The translations under genes were made by a program, and so were the position numbers. The notes beneath the pieces were generated by a model, which worked only from the letters and a program-made list of their open reading frames with translations, did not search any database and was not told the DNA's origin. Below, piece after piece: positions 1-7,040 of a stretch of 15,608 nt of DNA; position 1 is the first letter of the stretch; each line of letters opens with the position of its first letter. Source of the DNA: Methylophaga sp. (GTDB lineage Bacteria > Pseudomonadota > Gammaproteobacteria > Nitrosococcales > Methylophagaceae). The stretch lies in NCBI GenBank assembly GCA_014762585.1, contig JABURN010000222.1, positions 1-15,608 of the forward strand, given 5' to 3'.

Positions 1-11
1 ATAAGAGACAG
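1..11. other. Tn5/Nextera mosaic-end adaptor remnant at the sequence edge
   Basis: The first 11 bases, ATAAGAGACAG, equal the inner end of the 19-bp transposase mosaic end used in Nextera libraries. They sit exactly at the edge, and the reading frame of trxB on the minus strand stops making sense precisely where they begin. The bases are therefore best read as untrimmed adaptor, not genome. An 11-base match at the very first position is very unlikely by chance. Confidence 0.85.
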
Positions 12-39
12 ATAATCGACAGTGTTTAGCGTCTGCCAT
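12..39 (-). CDS. trxB: Thioredoxin reductase, N-terminal stub (truncated by the sequence edge)
   Basis: Read on the minus strand from the ATG at 39, the codons give MADAKHCRL and then run into the adaptor. TrxB proteins of gammaproteobacteria start with a short variable stretch followed by KH-x-(R/K)-L-(L/I) and the FAD-binding GSGPAGYTAA loop, so this fits the extreme N-terminus. A strong Shine-Dalgarno GGAGG lies 8 bases before the ATG (48-52). Location also agrees: trxB is a usual neighbour of ftsK in this group, often divergent from it. TrxB is the cytoplasmic flavoenzyme that reduces thioredoxin with NADPH. Only nine residues are visible, so identification rests on this short match, the ribosome binding site and synteny. 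Confidence 0.65.
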
Positions 40-47
40 GAGGGATG

Positions 48-52
48 CCTCC
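48..52 (-). promoter_or_regulatory. Ribosome binding site of trxB
   Basis: GGAGG on the minus strand with 8 bases to the ATG at 39-37. It supports a real minus-strand gene start here, even though only 28 genuine bases of that gene are present. Confidence 0.65.
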
Positions 53-126
53 AAAGGATGTTAATCGAGTAGCACGTAGAGTAACCACTGCTGTGACTTT
101 GGACAAGCATCTTAGTTCAAAAGCTG

Positions 127-135
127 TGTTAAAAT
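127..135 (+). promoter_or_regulatory. Candidate extended -10 promoter for ftsK
   Basis: TGT followed by TAAAAT (130-135) is an extended -10 element with five of six matches to TATAAT. No convincing -35 lies 16-18 bases upstream, which is tolerable for an extended -10. Transcription would start near 142, giving a leader of about 30 bases before the GTG at 173. The rest of 40-172, between trxB and ftsK, shows no other gene. I found no convincing minus-strand promoter for trxB in it. Confidence 0.35.
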
Positions 136-172
136 CAGACGTTAATTTATTGGCTGAGTTGGAAATATCACC

Positions 173-2470
173 GTGGCACAAGCGACAAGAGTCAATGACA
201 AAGAGAAACAGAATGAAGCGAGCGGCGCAGTCGGCTTCCGGCTGCGTGAAGCGGCCCTGATCCTGGCCGTGGCGCTGGCCGCCTATCTGTTGCTGTCATT
301 AGGAAGCTATGAGCCCACCGATCCGGGCTGGTCGACGACCGGTGCTGATGATCTGGTTGCCAACAGTGGTGGTATTGTCGGTGCCTGGCTCGCCGATGCA
401 CTCCTGTATGGTTTTGGTTTCCCGGCTTATTTATTCCCTTTCATGGTGGGCTTTTCCGGCTGGTTGTTATTCAGCTGGGGTAAGCGCGCTGACAGTGCTG
501 ACGCCCTGCATTTCTGGATTCTGAAAATGGCCGGTCTGTTGATGGCACTGGCCGCTGCCAGTGGGCTGTCTTCACTCAGCCTGACGCAATACGCACAATT
601 AATGCCCATGGGGGCGGGTGGTGTTCTGGGCGAAGTCGTCGGCCATGGCTTTGAATCCGTATTCGGTGCTTCCGGTACCAGCCTGTTACTGCTGGCTGTG
701 CTGCTGACCGGTGTGACGCTGTTCACCGGCCTGTCCTGGCTGATGGTGATCGACAAGCTGGGTAGTGTGGCGATGATCGCGGTGGTGTATGTCAGTCGCT
801 GGTTGCGGGAAATGAAAGACGATTTGCAGGCCCGCCGCACCCGTCAGCAACGCGAAGAAACCTTCCGCGAACAGAAAGAAAAGCTGCAGCACAAAGCCAA
901 AGTCCGGATTGAGCCAGTACTGGAGAAGAAAGAGCCCAGCAAGCGGGAAGAGAAAGAAAAACAGGTACCGCTGTTTGAAACGCCGGATGCACCCGGCATG
1001 CCTGCACTTGCGCTACTTGATATGCCCAAGGCCAGTCAGAGCGCCTACAGTGAAGAAGTCTTGCAGGCCCTGTCTCGTCAGGTTGAGCTCAAACTCAAAG
1101 ACTTCGGCGTTGATGTGCAGGTAGTGGAAGTCCAGCCCGGCCCGGTCGTCACACGCTTTGAATTGCAACCGGCTCCCGGCATTAAAGTGAGCCGTATCAG
1201 TGGCCTGGCAAAAGATCTGGCCCGCGCACTATCAGTCAGCAGTGTCCGTATTGTGGAAGTCATTCCCGGCAAACCGGTGGTGGGTCTTGAAATCCCCAAT
1301 GAAACCCGTGAAATCGTGCGTCTGCGGGAAATCCTTGCCTGTGACGACTATGAGAACAGCAAATCCCTGCTGGAACTGGCTTTAGGTAAAGACATTGCCG
1401 GCCGGCCGACGGTAGCCAACCTGGAAAAAATGCCGCACCTGCTGGTGGCGGGGACTACCGGTTCCGGTAAGTCGGTGGCGGTCAACGCGATGATCCTGAG
1501 TATCCTTTACAAGGCGACCCCGGAGCAGGTGCGCATGATCATGGTCGATCCGAAGATGCTGGAATTGTCGGTATATGAGGACATTCCGCACTTGCTGGCG
1601 CCGGTTGTCACCGATATGAAAGAAGCCGCCAATGCGCTGCGCTGGTGTGTAGCGGAAATGGAGCGGCGCTACCCGCTGATGGCCGCTTTGGGGGTCAGGA
1701 ACATTGCCGGTTACAACAAAAAAGTCCGCGATGCGATTGAACGGGGTGAACCTATTAAAGACCCGACTATCGATGTCGAACCGGGTGAAGTCGCCCCCAC
1801 CCTGGAGCCCTTGCCTTTTATCGTTGTTGTGATCGACGAGCTGGCCGATATGATGATGGTGGTCGGTAAACAGGTCGAGGAATTGATTGCAAGACTGGCA
1901 CAGAAAGCCCGTGCTTCCGGGATTCATCTGATCCTGGCGACCCAGCGTCCTTCGGTGGATGTCATCACCGGTCTGATCAAGGCCAATATCCCGACCCGGA
2001 TTGCTTTCCAGGTCTCATCCCGTATCGATTCCCGAACTATTCTGGATCAGATGGGGGCTGAACAACTGCTGGGGCAGGGTGACATGCTCTATCTGCCTCC
2101 TGGCAGTGGTCTGCCGGAACGGGTACATGGCGCTTTTGTCGATGACCATGAAGTTCACGCCGTGGTTGAGCATCTCAAGAAAATGGCTGCACCAAATTAC
2201 CTGGAAGAAATCACCCGGGATCCGGCCGGCGATGACGGTGAGGGTGGTCTGGGCGACCCCAGCGATGCCGAGTCCGATCCGCTGTATGACCAGGCAGTTC
2301 AGATTGTGACCGAGAGTCGCCGTGCCTCGGTGTCCGGTATTCAGCGTCGTCTTAAGATCGGCTACAACCGGGCAGCCAGAATCGTGGAAGCGATGGAAGC
2401 CGCCGGTGTGGTCTCCGCGATGCAGGGCAACGGCAGCCGCGAAGTATTGGCGCCGCCGCCTCGCGATTGA
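173..2470 (+). CDS. ftsK: DNA translocase FtsK
   Basis: FtsK is the septum-anchored, ATP-driven pump that moves chromosome ends towards dif and activates XerCD recombination. The 765-residue product has four predicted membrane helices (about 26-44, 77-102, 112-134 and 168-193). A charged, probably coiled-coil linker follows (about 205-265), then the alpha/beta motor. Walker A is GTTGSGKS at 427-434 and Walker B ends in D555-E556. The C-terminal gamma winged helix (about 702-760) contains the [11 protein letters not shown] and [10 protein letters not shown] signatures that read KOPS sites. The linker is far shorter than in the 1329-residue E. coli protein and resembles the short pseudomonad type. 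The start is GTG; a GGA 10 bases upstream is a modest ribosome binding site. It is followed after 65 bases by lolA, as in E. coli. Confidence 0.97.
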   Translation: MAQATRVNDKEKQNEASGAVGFRLREAALILAVALAAYLLLSLGSYEPTDPGWSTTGADDLVANSGGIVGAWLADALLYGFGFPAYLFPFMVGFSGWLLFSWGKRADSADALHFWILKMAGLLMALAAASGLSSLSLTQYAQLMPMGAGGVLGEVVGHGFESVFGASGTSLLLLAVLLTGVTLFTGLSWLMVIDKLGSVAMIAVVYVSRWLREMKDDLQARRTRQQREETFREQKEKLQHKAKVRIEPVLEKKEPSKREEKEKQVPLFETPDAPGMPALALLDMPKASQSAYSEEVLQALSRQVELKLKDFGVDVQVVEVQPGPVVTRFELQPAPGIKVSRISGLAKDLARALSVSSVRIVEVIPGKPVVGLEIPNETREIVRLREILACDDYENSKSLLELALGKDIAGRPTVANLEKMPHLLVAGTTGSGKSVAVNAMILSILYKATPEQVRMIMVDPKMLELSVYEDIPHLLAPVVTDMKEAANALRWCVAEMERRYPLMAALGVRNIAGYNKKVRDAIERGEPIKDPTIDVEPGEVAPTLEPLPFIVVVIDELADMMMVVGKQVEELIARLAQKARASGIHLILATQRPSVDVITGLIKANIPTRIAFQVSSRIDSRTILDQMGAEQLLGQGDMLYLPPGSGLPERVHGAFVDDHEVHAVVEHLKKMAAPNYLEEITRDPAGDDGEGGLGDPSDAESDPLYDQAVQIVTESRRASVSGIQRRLKIGYNRAARIVEAMEAAGVVSAMQGNGSREVLAPPPRD

Positions 2471-2535
2471 TCATAACGGAACCCCGCCGTCATCCCGCAG
2501 TCTGCTCAATTAACACAGGACAATGGAGTCAGTGC

Positions 2536-3165
2536 ATGACCTTGATTAAATCTTCAGCCCTGCTGATGAGCCTTTTCTTTTCCTCCGTCGCTATCGCTGC
2601 CGACGACGCGACCGAGAAGCTGCAGCAGTTCGTCGATAATGTGCAGACATTCTCAGCCCATTTCGAACAGATGGTAATCGACACCGAGGGCAATCTGCTG
2701 GAAGAGGCGGAAGGTGAATTCCAGCTGGAACGGCCGGGCAAATTCCGTTGGGATTACCAGCAGCCCTACCCACAGGAAATCGTTGCTGATGGCGAACGAA
2801 TCTGGTTTTATGATGTGGACCTGGAACAGGTCACCGTCAAATCACAGCAGGAAGCCCTGGCAGATACTCCGGCCACACTGCTATCCGGTGAGGTCGTGCC
2901 AGCTGACAAATACCACATTCAGAACCTGCCTTCAGATGACGGCCGGCTCTGGGTCGAACTGACACCGAAAGAATCTGATTCCAATTTCCAGGCGGTGACG
3001 CTGGTTTTTGATGGTGACACACTGGCACAGATGATCATGCGTGACAGTTTTGATCAGCGTACCCGCCTTGTCTTCAGTGAGGTCGAAGAGAATCCGACAT
3101 TCGAGAAGAATTTATTCAGCTTCACGCCACCGGCCGGGGTGGATGTCGTCGGTGACAGCCAATAA
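2536..3165 (+). CDS. lolA: Outer-membrane lipoprotein carrier protein LolA
   Basis: LolA is the periplasmic chaperone that accepts lipoproteins from the LolCDE transporter and hands them to LolB at the outer membrane. The product from this ATG is 209 residues, close to the E. coli length of 203. It starts with a clear Sec signal peptide (MTLIKSSALLMSLFFSSVAIA, cleaved before ADD). Family features visible include the FSAHFEQ segment, the RPGKFRWDY-QQPYPQEIVADG block and the C-terminal F-TPPAGVDVV ending. The frame stays open upstream to 2467, but GGAG at 2525-2528 is spaced 7 bases from the ATG at 2536 and the signal peptide starts there, so this start is preferred. It lies between ftsK and rarA, the conserved order. 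Confidence 0.95.
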   Translation: MTLIKSSALLMSLFFSSVAIAADDATEKLQQFVDNVQTFSAHFEQMVIDTEGNLLEEAEGEFQLERPGKFRWDYQQPYPQEIVADGERIWFYDVDLEQVTVKSQQEALADTPATLLSGEVVPADKYHIQNLPSDDGRLWVELTPKESDSNFQAVTLVFDGDTLAQMIMRDSFDQRTRLVFSEVEENPTFEKNLFSFTPPAGVDVVGDSQ

Positions 3166-3182
3166 AAGAGTCAGCCTGATAC

Positions 3183-4511
3183 GTGAGTTTATTTGATCAA
3201 ATTGAGGCCGATCCGGCCAGCCGTCCGCTGGCAGACCGGATGCGCCCCAAAACCCTCGATGAATACATCGGCCAGACCCACTTGCTGGGGGCCGGTAAGC
3301 CGTTGAGGCAGGCCATTTCATCCGGTCATCCGCACTCGATGATCTTCTGGGGGCCGCCCGGTACGGGTAAAACGACACTGGCCAAACTGATTGCCGGTTA
3401 CTGCGATGCCGAGTTTATGACCATCTCCGCAGTACTGGCCGGGGTCAAAGAGGTCCGAGCTGCCGTCGCCCGTGCCCAGCAACTGCAACAGGAGCAGGGG
3501 CGTCGTACCATGCTGTTTGTGGATGAGGTGCACCGCTTCAACAAATCCCAGCAGGATGCTTTTCTGCCCTATGTTGAGGACGGGACATTCACCTTTATTG
3601 GGGCCACCACCGAAAACCCCTCATTTGAGCTCAATAACGCCCTGTTATCGCGTGCCCGGGTCTATGTACTGAAATCGCTGGAAGCAGGCGATTTACGGCA
3701 GATCATCGACCGGGCAATGGCGGATGATGAATTGGGCCTTGCAGGCAGGGGAATCCAAATCTCTGAGGCTTTACGGGATCAACTGGCACAGACGGCAGAT
3801 GGCGACGGTCGCCGGGTGCTGAACCTGCTGGAAATCGCGGTCGATCTCGCCGACAGCAAAGGTCAGACCGAAGTCGATGAAAACGATCTGGCGGAAGTGC
3901 TATCCGGCACGATTCGCCGTTTCGATAAAGGCGGAGAAGCCTTTTATGACCAGATATCGGCATTGCATAAATGTGTGCGCGGCTCTGCGCCGGATGCGGC
4001 TTTGTACTGGTTGTGTCGGATGATCGACGGCGGCTGTGATCCGGTCTATCTGATGCGGCGGATTGTGCGAATGGCAGCCGAAGATATCGGTAATGCCGAT
4101 CCCCGCGGCTTGCGAATTGCACTGGATGCCTGGGAGAGTTTCGACAAACTGGGCAGCCCGGAAGGCGAACTGGCGATTGCCCAGGCAGTGGTCTATCTGG
4201 CCTGCGCGCCCAAGAGTAATGCGGTTTACGTGGCCTATAAAGCGGCAATGAACGATGCCAAAACCCATGGCAGTGCCGAAGTGCCGGTCCATCTGCGCAA
4301 TGCACCCACCAAGCTGATGAAAGAACTGGGCTATGGAAAGGAATATCGCTATGCCCATGATGAACCGGAAGCCTATGCGGCCGGCGAGCAGTACTTTCCG
4401 GATTCAATGCGGGATCGGAGCTACTACGAGCCGGTCAATCGCGGTCTGGAAATCAAAATTGCCGAAAAACTGGCGCGGCTACGCGAGCTCGACAAGCAAT
4501 ACAAAGGCTGA
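3183..4511 (+). CDS. rarA: Replication-associated recombination protein A (RarA/MgsA), AAA+ ATPase
   Basis: RarA is a tetrameric clamp-loader-like ATPase acting at stalled replication forks and interacting with SSB. The 442-residue product has Walker A GPPGTGKT at 57-64, Walker B ending in D114-E115 followed by [13 protein letters not shown], sensor 1 ATTEN at 141-145 and an SRAR arginine-finger region near 156-159. The C-terminal MgsA region has [13 protein letters not shown] and the [16 protein letters not shown] block typical of the family. The start is GTG, 17 bases after the lolA stop, with AAGAG at 3166-3170 as a somewhat distant ribosome binding site. It is probably co-transcribed with lolA. 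Its stop lies only two bases from the stop of convergent rsmJ. Confidence 0.96.
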   Translation: MSLFDQIEADPASRPLADRMRPKTLDEYIGQTHLLGAGKPLRQAISSGHPHSMIFWGPPGTGKTTLAKLIAGYCDAEFMTISAVLAGVKEVRAAVARAQQLQQEQGRRTMLFVDEVHRFNKSQQDAFLPYVEDGTFTFIGATTENPSFELNNALLSRARVYVLKSLEAGDLRQIIDRAMADDELGLAGRGIQISEALRDQLAQTADGDGRRVLNLLEIAVDLADSKGQTEVDENDLAEVLSGTIRRFDKGGEAFYDQISALHKCVRGSAPDAALYWLCRMIDGGCDPVYLMRRIVRMAAEDIGNADPRGLRIALDAWESFDKLGSPEGELAIAQAVVYLACAPKSNAVYVAYKAAMNDAKTHGSAEVPVHLRNAPTKLMKELGYGKEYRYAHDEPEAYAAGEQYFPDSMRDRSYYEPVNRGLEIKIAEKLARLRELDKQYKG

Positions 4512-4518
4512 GCTCAGC
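4507..4518. repeat. 12-bp palindrome spanning the rarA and rsmJ stop codons
   Basis: GCTGAGCTCAGC is a perfect palindrome containing the TGA of rarA (4509-4511) and the TGA of rsmJ on the other strand (4514-4516). There is no T-run on either side, so it is not a convincing intrinsic terminator. It may simply reflect the two stop codons facing each other. Confidence 0.5.
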
Positions 4519-5266
4519 GCGTCGGATAAATATCAAAACGGGTATTTTTGCTCTGTACACTGGCTGCCGGTTTCTGTTCACCAACAAATTCGGCGCCTTT
4601 GGGTCGCTTCACCACCACTCGTTTACCGGCTTTTTCCCGGGCGATGGTCAGCAGTTCGCCACTGTCGATATCGGCGCCGACCAGTTGATGCAATAACTGC
4701 ATTTCCTTTTTGACCAGGGCGGATTTGTCGCGGCCGGGATACATCGGATCCAGATAAATCACATCAGCCTGCATTTTTGCTTCAGCCAGTAATGCAATGG
4801 CATTGCCCTGGTAAAGCTTCATACGGGCTGCAATCTCAGCAATAGCCGCGTCATCCGCAGCACGCATTAAGGCATCCTCAATCAGCAGGCTCATGATCTT
4901 GTTCTGCTCAATCATGGTGACTTCACATCCCAAGCTTGCCAGCACAAAGGCATCACGGGCAAAGCCGGCAGTGGCATCAATGACGCTCGGCGTCTGGCCC
5001 TGTTTGAGCCCGACAGCTCGGGCGAGGGGTTGCCCCCGGCCGCCACCGAACTTGCGGCGGTGATCGTATTTACCGCTACTGAAATTGATTGAAAAGGCTT
5101 GTTTGAACTCGGGTACTTTGAGTGCAAGCGTGTGCTCATCCAGCCAGAGCTGGTTGGCGTCGGCTTGCATAGTGGACAGCTCAAGGCCCAGACGAGCAGC
5201 CAGTGCCTGAGCACGGCCAATCGCCTGGTCATCCAATGCGACGATAGAAACCGGTGTGTCAGTCAA
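4514..5266 (-). CDS. rsmJ: 16S rRNA (guanine1516-N2)-methyltransferase RsmJ
   Basis: RsmJ methylates G1516 of 16S rRNA using S-adenosylmethionine. The 250-residue product carries the family motifs: HRRKFGGGRG at 69-78, the SAM-binding loop DATAGFARDAF at 97-107 (E. coli has DATAGLGRDAF), an acidic E120, and the YLDPMYP catalytic loop at 171-177. SALVKKEMQ, VVVKRP and the terminal RFDIYPTR also match. The best start is TTG at 5266, since the preceding gene ends at 5259 and the two overlap by 8 bases. No strong Shine-Dalgarno precedes it, so translation is probably coupled to the upstream lipoprotein gene. Placement behind two genes for exported proteins is unusual for this housekeeping enzyme. 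Confidence 0.93.
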   Translation of the reverse strand: MTDTPVSIVALDDQAIGRAQALAARLGLELSTMQADANQLWLDEHTLALKVPEFKQAFSINFSSGKYDHRRKFGGGRGQPLARAVGLKQGQTPSVIDATAGFARDAFVLASLGCEVTMIEQNKIMSLLIEDALMRAADDAAIAEIAARMKLYQGNAIALLAEAKMQADVIYLDPMYPGRDKSALVKKEMQLLHQLVGADIDSGELLTIAREKAGKRVVVKRPKGAEFVGEQKPAASVQSKNTRFDIYPTR

Positions 5267-6254
5267 GAGTCGTTATGAACTCACCGAAAGCACGGCTACC
5301 GGTCGCAGCCTTGATGGTGTTGAGCGGTTTTTCAGTGATGGCATCAATCACGGAAACCGTACCGTTACCCCAGTTGGCCACATAAATGAGGCTGCCATCA
5401 GCCGAGGTATCGACACCTTCAGGGGTGTCTTCAACGTCAACGGTATTGGTGACCTGATGGCTCTCAACATCAATCACAGAAATGGTGCTGTCATCCTGAT
5501 TGGTGACATACAGTTTTTTGCCATCGGGACTGACCACGGCGCAGTAGGGCCACTCACCCACAGGAATCGTGGTCACGACCTCCGAGGTTTCGGTATCAAT
5601 CACCGTGACATCACTGCTCTGCACATTGACGCTGTAGATAAAACGTCCATCCGGCGTTATGGCCATACCGAAAGGGGACTTGCCAACGCTGATGCTGCGA
5701 ACCACCTGACCAGTTTCGAGATCAATAAAGGCCACTGCATTATCATCCCGGTTAGCGACATAAAGCCGCTGTTTGTTCTCATCCAGCACCATACCGGCAG
5801 GGGATTTGCCAACGGTAATAGTCTGGCTGATATCACCCGAATCAGGGTCAACAATGCTGATACGGTTCTCATACCAGTCAGCGACATAGATATGTTCACC
5901 TGCGCTGTCGGCGACAATACCGACCGGTCCGGCACCTACCTCAATCTGATGCAGTTCTTCCAGTGCTTTCAGATCGATGACAGACACCGTACGGCTGTCC
6001 GGGTTGGTCACAAAAGCCCGGCTGGCCCTGGCACTGACAGCAACCCCGGCAGGCGCATCACCCACTGCGATTTCTTTGACGACTTTGCCGGCATCGACAT
6101 CAATCACGCTGACATTGTCTGCCAGTTGATTGGTGATAAGCGCATATTGCTTGTCTTCACCAAAGCAGCCCGTGAGAGTCAGGGCGAGCATCACAAAAAA
6201 GGCGACCCGAAACCGGGTCGCCTTCTTGTTTGGCTGATTCAGCGTAAACAGCAT
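5259..6254 (-). CDS. YVTN-family seven-bladed beta-propeller lipoprotein (YncE-like)
   Basis: The 331-residue product begins with a lipoprotein signal: an N-region with KK and RFR, a hydrophobic stretch VAFFVMLALTL, and lipobox LTGC with the lipidated cysteine at residue 30. Asp is not at +2 (CFG), so outer-membrane sorting is expected. The rest is seven repeats of about 42 residues, each of the form (L/I)YV(T/A)N, five or six residues, then VSVID, with linking IxVGxxPxG turns: a complete propeller. YncE-like and PQQ-catabolism-associated propeller proteins share this fold, but the substrate or partner here is unknown. The start ATG overlaps the stop of the upstream SRPBCC gene by one base (TAATG), with GGA 8 bases upstream. 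A strong intrinsic-terminator hairpin lies inside codons 10-20. A later start at M22 would lose the charged N-region and leave too short a signal. Confidence 0.85.
   Translation of the reverse strand: MLFTLNQPNKKATRFRVAFFVMLALTLTGCFGEDKQYALITNQLADNVSVIDVDAGKVVKEIAVGDAPAGVAVSARASRAFVTNPDSRTVSVIDLKALEELHQIEVGAGPVGIVADSAGEHIYVADWYENRISIVDPDSGDISQTITVGKSPAGMVLDENKQRLYVANRDDNAVAFIDLETGQVVRSISVGKSPFGMAITPDGRFIYSVNVQSSDVTVIDTETSEVVTTIPVGEWPYCAVVSPDGKKLYVTNQDDSTISVIDVESHQVTNTVDVEDTPEGVDTSADGSLIYVANWGNGTVSVIDAITEKPLNTIKAATGSRAFGEFITTLD
6195..6224 (-). terminator. Intrinsic terminator hairpin embedded in the signal-peptide codons of the beta-propeller lipoprotein
   Basis: On the minus strand the arms AAGGCGACCCG (6224-6214) and CGGGTCGCCTT (6209-6199) pair perfectly over 11 bp across a 4-base loop, GTTT. 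They are followed by an uninterrupted run of T ending at 6195. The hairpin starts about 30 bases after the stop of the SRPBCC gene, the usual place for a terminator of that gene. It also encodes residues 10-20 of the next protein. It reads only on the minus strand; the plus-strand side lacks a T-run. Confidence 0.8.
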
Positions 6255-6820
6255 TATTTTTCCAGAATGGCTTTCAGGTTATTCAGACCTGCTGTCGCGA
6301 CACCTTCGATCGCTTTTACAGCATCGTCGTCACTCTGACCTTCCGGTACCGGTGGGTTGTCCATGAAAGAGCGATAGAATTTCGCTTTCCAGGTGACTTC
6401 CGAACCACCATCTTTCGGTTTAACAGACAGCCAGGCTTTATAGTTGTTTACTGGCAGAGTGTAGTAAGGCGTGTCTTTGCTGTTATAAGTAATGGTTTTG
6501 ACAACGCTCATTTCTTCGATGGTGTAGATCATCATCATTTTTTCGTTGTCGATTTTGTCCAGTTCTTCTGTGATAGTCGGATTGCCTTCCGCTTTCAGAG
6601 TCAGAACACGGATGTTGTCTTCTTTCATTTCAGTGCTGGCGACAGCAGGGTGCCAGTTATGCAGACCGCTGAAGTCACTGACGACTTCCCATACTTTTTC
6701 TGGGGCGGCGTTAATGAAAACGGTTTCTTTGACCTGCTGACGGGTTGGGCCGTGGGCGACTGCCAGCATTGGGACTACCATCAGGGCAGTTGCAAAGAAT
6801 TGTAAAAACTTCTTCATCAT
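6254..6820 (-). CDS. Exported SRPBCC-fold protein, MxaD-like
   Basis: The product (188 residues from the first of two adjacent ATGs) has a Sec signal peptide ending ...PMLAVA, cleaved before HGPTRQQ, so the mature protein should start with histidine. The body is a START/polyketide-cyclase-like (SRPBCC) domain: KETVFINAAPEKVWEVVSDFSGLHNWHPAV at about 31-60 is the typical first strand and helix. Exported SRPBCC proteins with a mature HGPT start resemble MxaD, a periplasmic protein reported in Methylobacterium to aid electron transfer from methanol dehydrogenase to cytochrome cL. That link is inferred from motif memory, and no dehydrogenase gene is in the window. GGAG lies 4 bases from the first ATG and 7 from the second (6817), so the true start may be 6817. 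The upstream in-frame extension to 6934 has no ribosome binding site and would bury the signal peptide. Confidence 0.8.
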   Translation of the reverse strand: MMKKFLQFFATALMVVPMLAVAHGPTRQQVKETVFINAAPEKVWEVVSDFSGLHNWHPAVASTEMKEDNIRVLTLKAEGNPTITEELDKIDNEKMMMIYTIEEMSVVKTITYNSKDTPYYTLPVNNYKAWLSVKPKDGGSEVTWKAKFYRSFMDNPPVPEGQSDDDAVKAIEGVATAGLNNLKAILEK

Positions 6821-6853
6821 ATCTCTCCGATTTATTATGAATGCGTAAAGGAC

Positions 6854-6889
6854 ATTAGCACAGCGAGTCTGAACGGAATCTGAACAGAT
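6854..6889 (-). promoter_or_regulatory. Candidate activator box and extended -10 promoter of the SRPBCC-propeller-rsmJ operon
   Basis: Plus-strand TCTGAACGGAA (6868-6878) is followed directly by TCTGAACAGAT (6879-6889): two 11-bp units matching at 9 positions, one helical turn apart. On the minus strand, 8 bases downstream, lies TGT-GCTAAT (6862-6854), an extended -10 with four of six matches. No good -35 hexamer is present, and the direct repeats occupy its place. This layout is typical of OmpR/PhoB-class response-regulator promoters. The start site would be near 6847, giving a leader of about 27 bases before the SRPBCC gene. The regulator's identity is unknown. Confidence 0.45.
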
Positions 6890-6942
6890 GCCAATGTGAA
6901 TTATTCCCTTAAGACCAAAAACTGGTGCACACACTCTAGCGG

Positions 6943-6989
6943 ATAAGCCTGTTTTTTTCCATAAGCCAATTTGACTTAGTGTGGCTTAT
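6943..6989 (+). promoter_or_regulatory. Three ATAAGCC elements, two as an inverted repeat: candidate operator of the mla operon
   Basis: ATAAGCC occurs at 6943-6949 and, extended to ATAAGCCA, at 6961-6968 (18 bases apart in direct orientation). The inverse TGGCTTAT lies at 6982-6989. The last two form a perfect 8-bp inverted repeat with a 13-base spacer that brackets the candidate -35 hexamer at 6971. A 7-base T-tract (6952-6958) lies between the first two copies, in the position of an UP element. A dimeric regulator bound here would block RNA polymerase. No candidate regulator gene is in the window. Confidence 0.4.
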
Positions 6990-6999
6990 TCACCAAAAT
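6971..6999 (+). promoter_or_regulatory. Candidate sigma-70 promoter of the mla operon
   Basis: TTGACT (6971-6976, five of six matches) and CAAAAT (6994-6999, four of six) are separated by 17 bases. Transcription would begin near 7006, about 35 bases before the mlaF GTG. It is the best plus-strand promoter in the 220-base region between the divergent SRPBCC gene and mlaF. Confidence 0.5.
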
Positions 7000-7030
7000 T
7001 AACGACCTTTCATTTACGACTGATATTGCT

Positions 7031-7034
7031 GGAG
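7031..7034 (+). promoter_or_regulatory. Ribosome binding site fixing the mlaF start
   Basis: GGAG with 6 bases to the GTG at 7041. The frame is open upstream to a GTG at 6981, but that start lacks a ribosome binding site and overlaps the candidate promoter. Confidence 0.75.
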
Positions 7035-7040
7035 AAACCT

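Noticed and set aside
45..260. 71-codon plus-strand frame ahead of ftsK
   Set aside because: It overlaps the ftsK start out of frame, has no ribosome binding site (GGAGG there belongs to the minus-strand trxB start) and no recognisable protein features.
3703..4407. 234-codon minus-strand frame within rarA
   Set aside because: Low-complexity, Arg/Pro/His-rich translation typical of the antisense of a G+C-rich gene; rarA is intact.
4507..4518. Palindrome at the rarA/rsmJ junction as a bidirectional terminator
   Set aside because: The stem is at most 4 bp with a 4-base loop and there is no T-run on either strand.
5256..6338. Long plus-strand open frame (360 codons) opposite the beta-propeller gene
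   Set aside because: It is the antisense of a repeat-rich gene. Its own repetitive pattern mirrors the propeller blades, it has no recognisable domain, and the minus-strand protein has a clear signal, lipobox and seven blades.
6821..6934. N-terminal extension of the SRPBCC gene to 6934
   Set aside because: It would place a long tail in front of a good signal peptide and run over the candidate promoter; GGAG sits right before the ATG pair at 6820-6815.
6981..7040. Extended mlaF start at GTG 6981
   Set aside because: No ribosome binding site, overlaps the candidate operator and promoter, and adds residues that MlaF proteins lack; GTG 7041 has GGAG at 6-base spacing.
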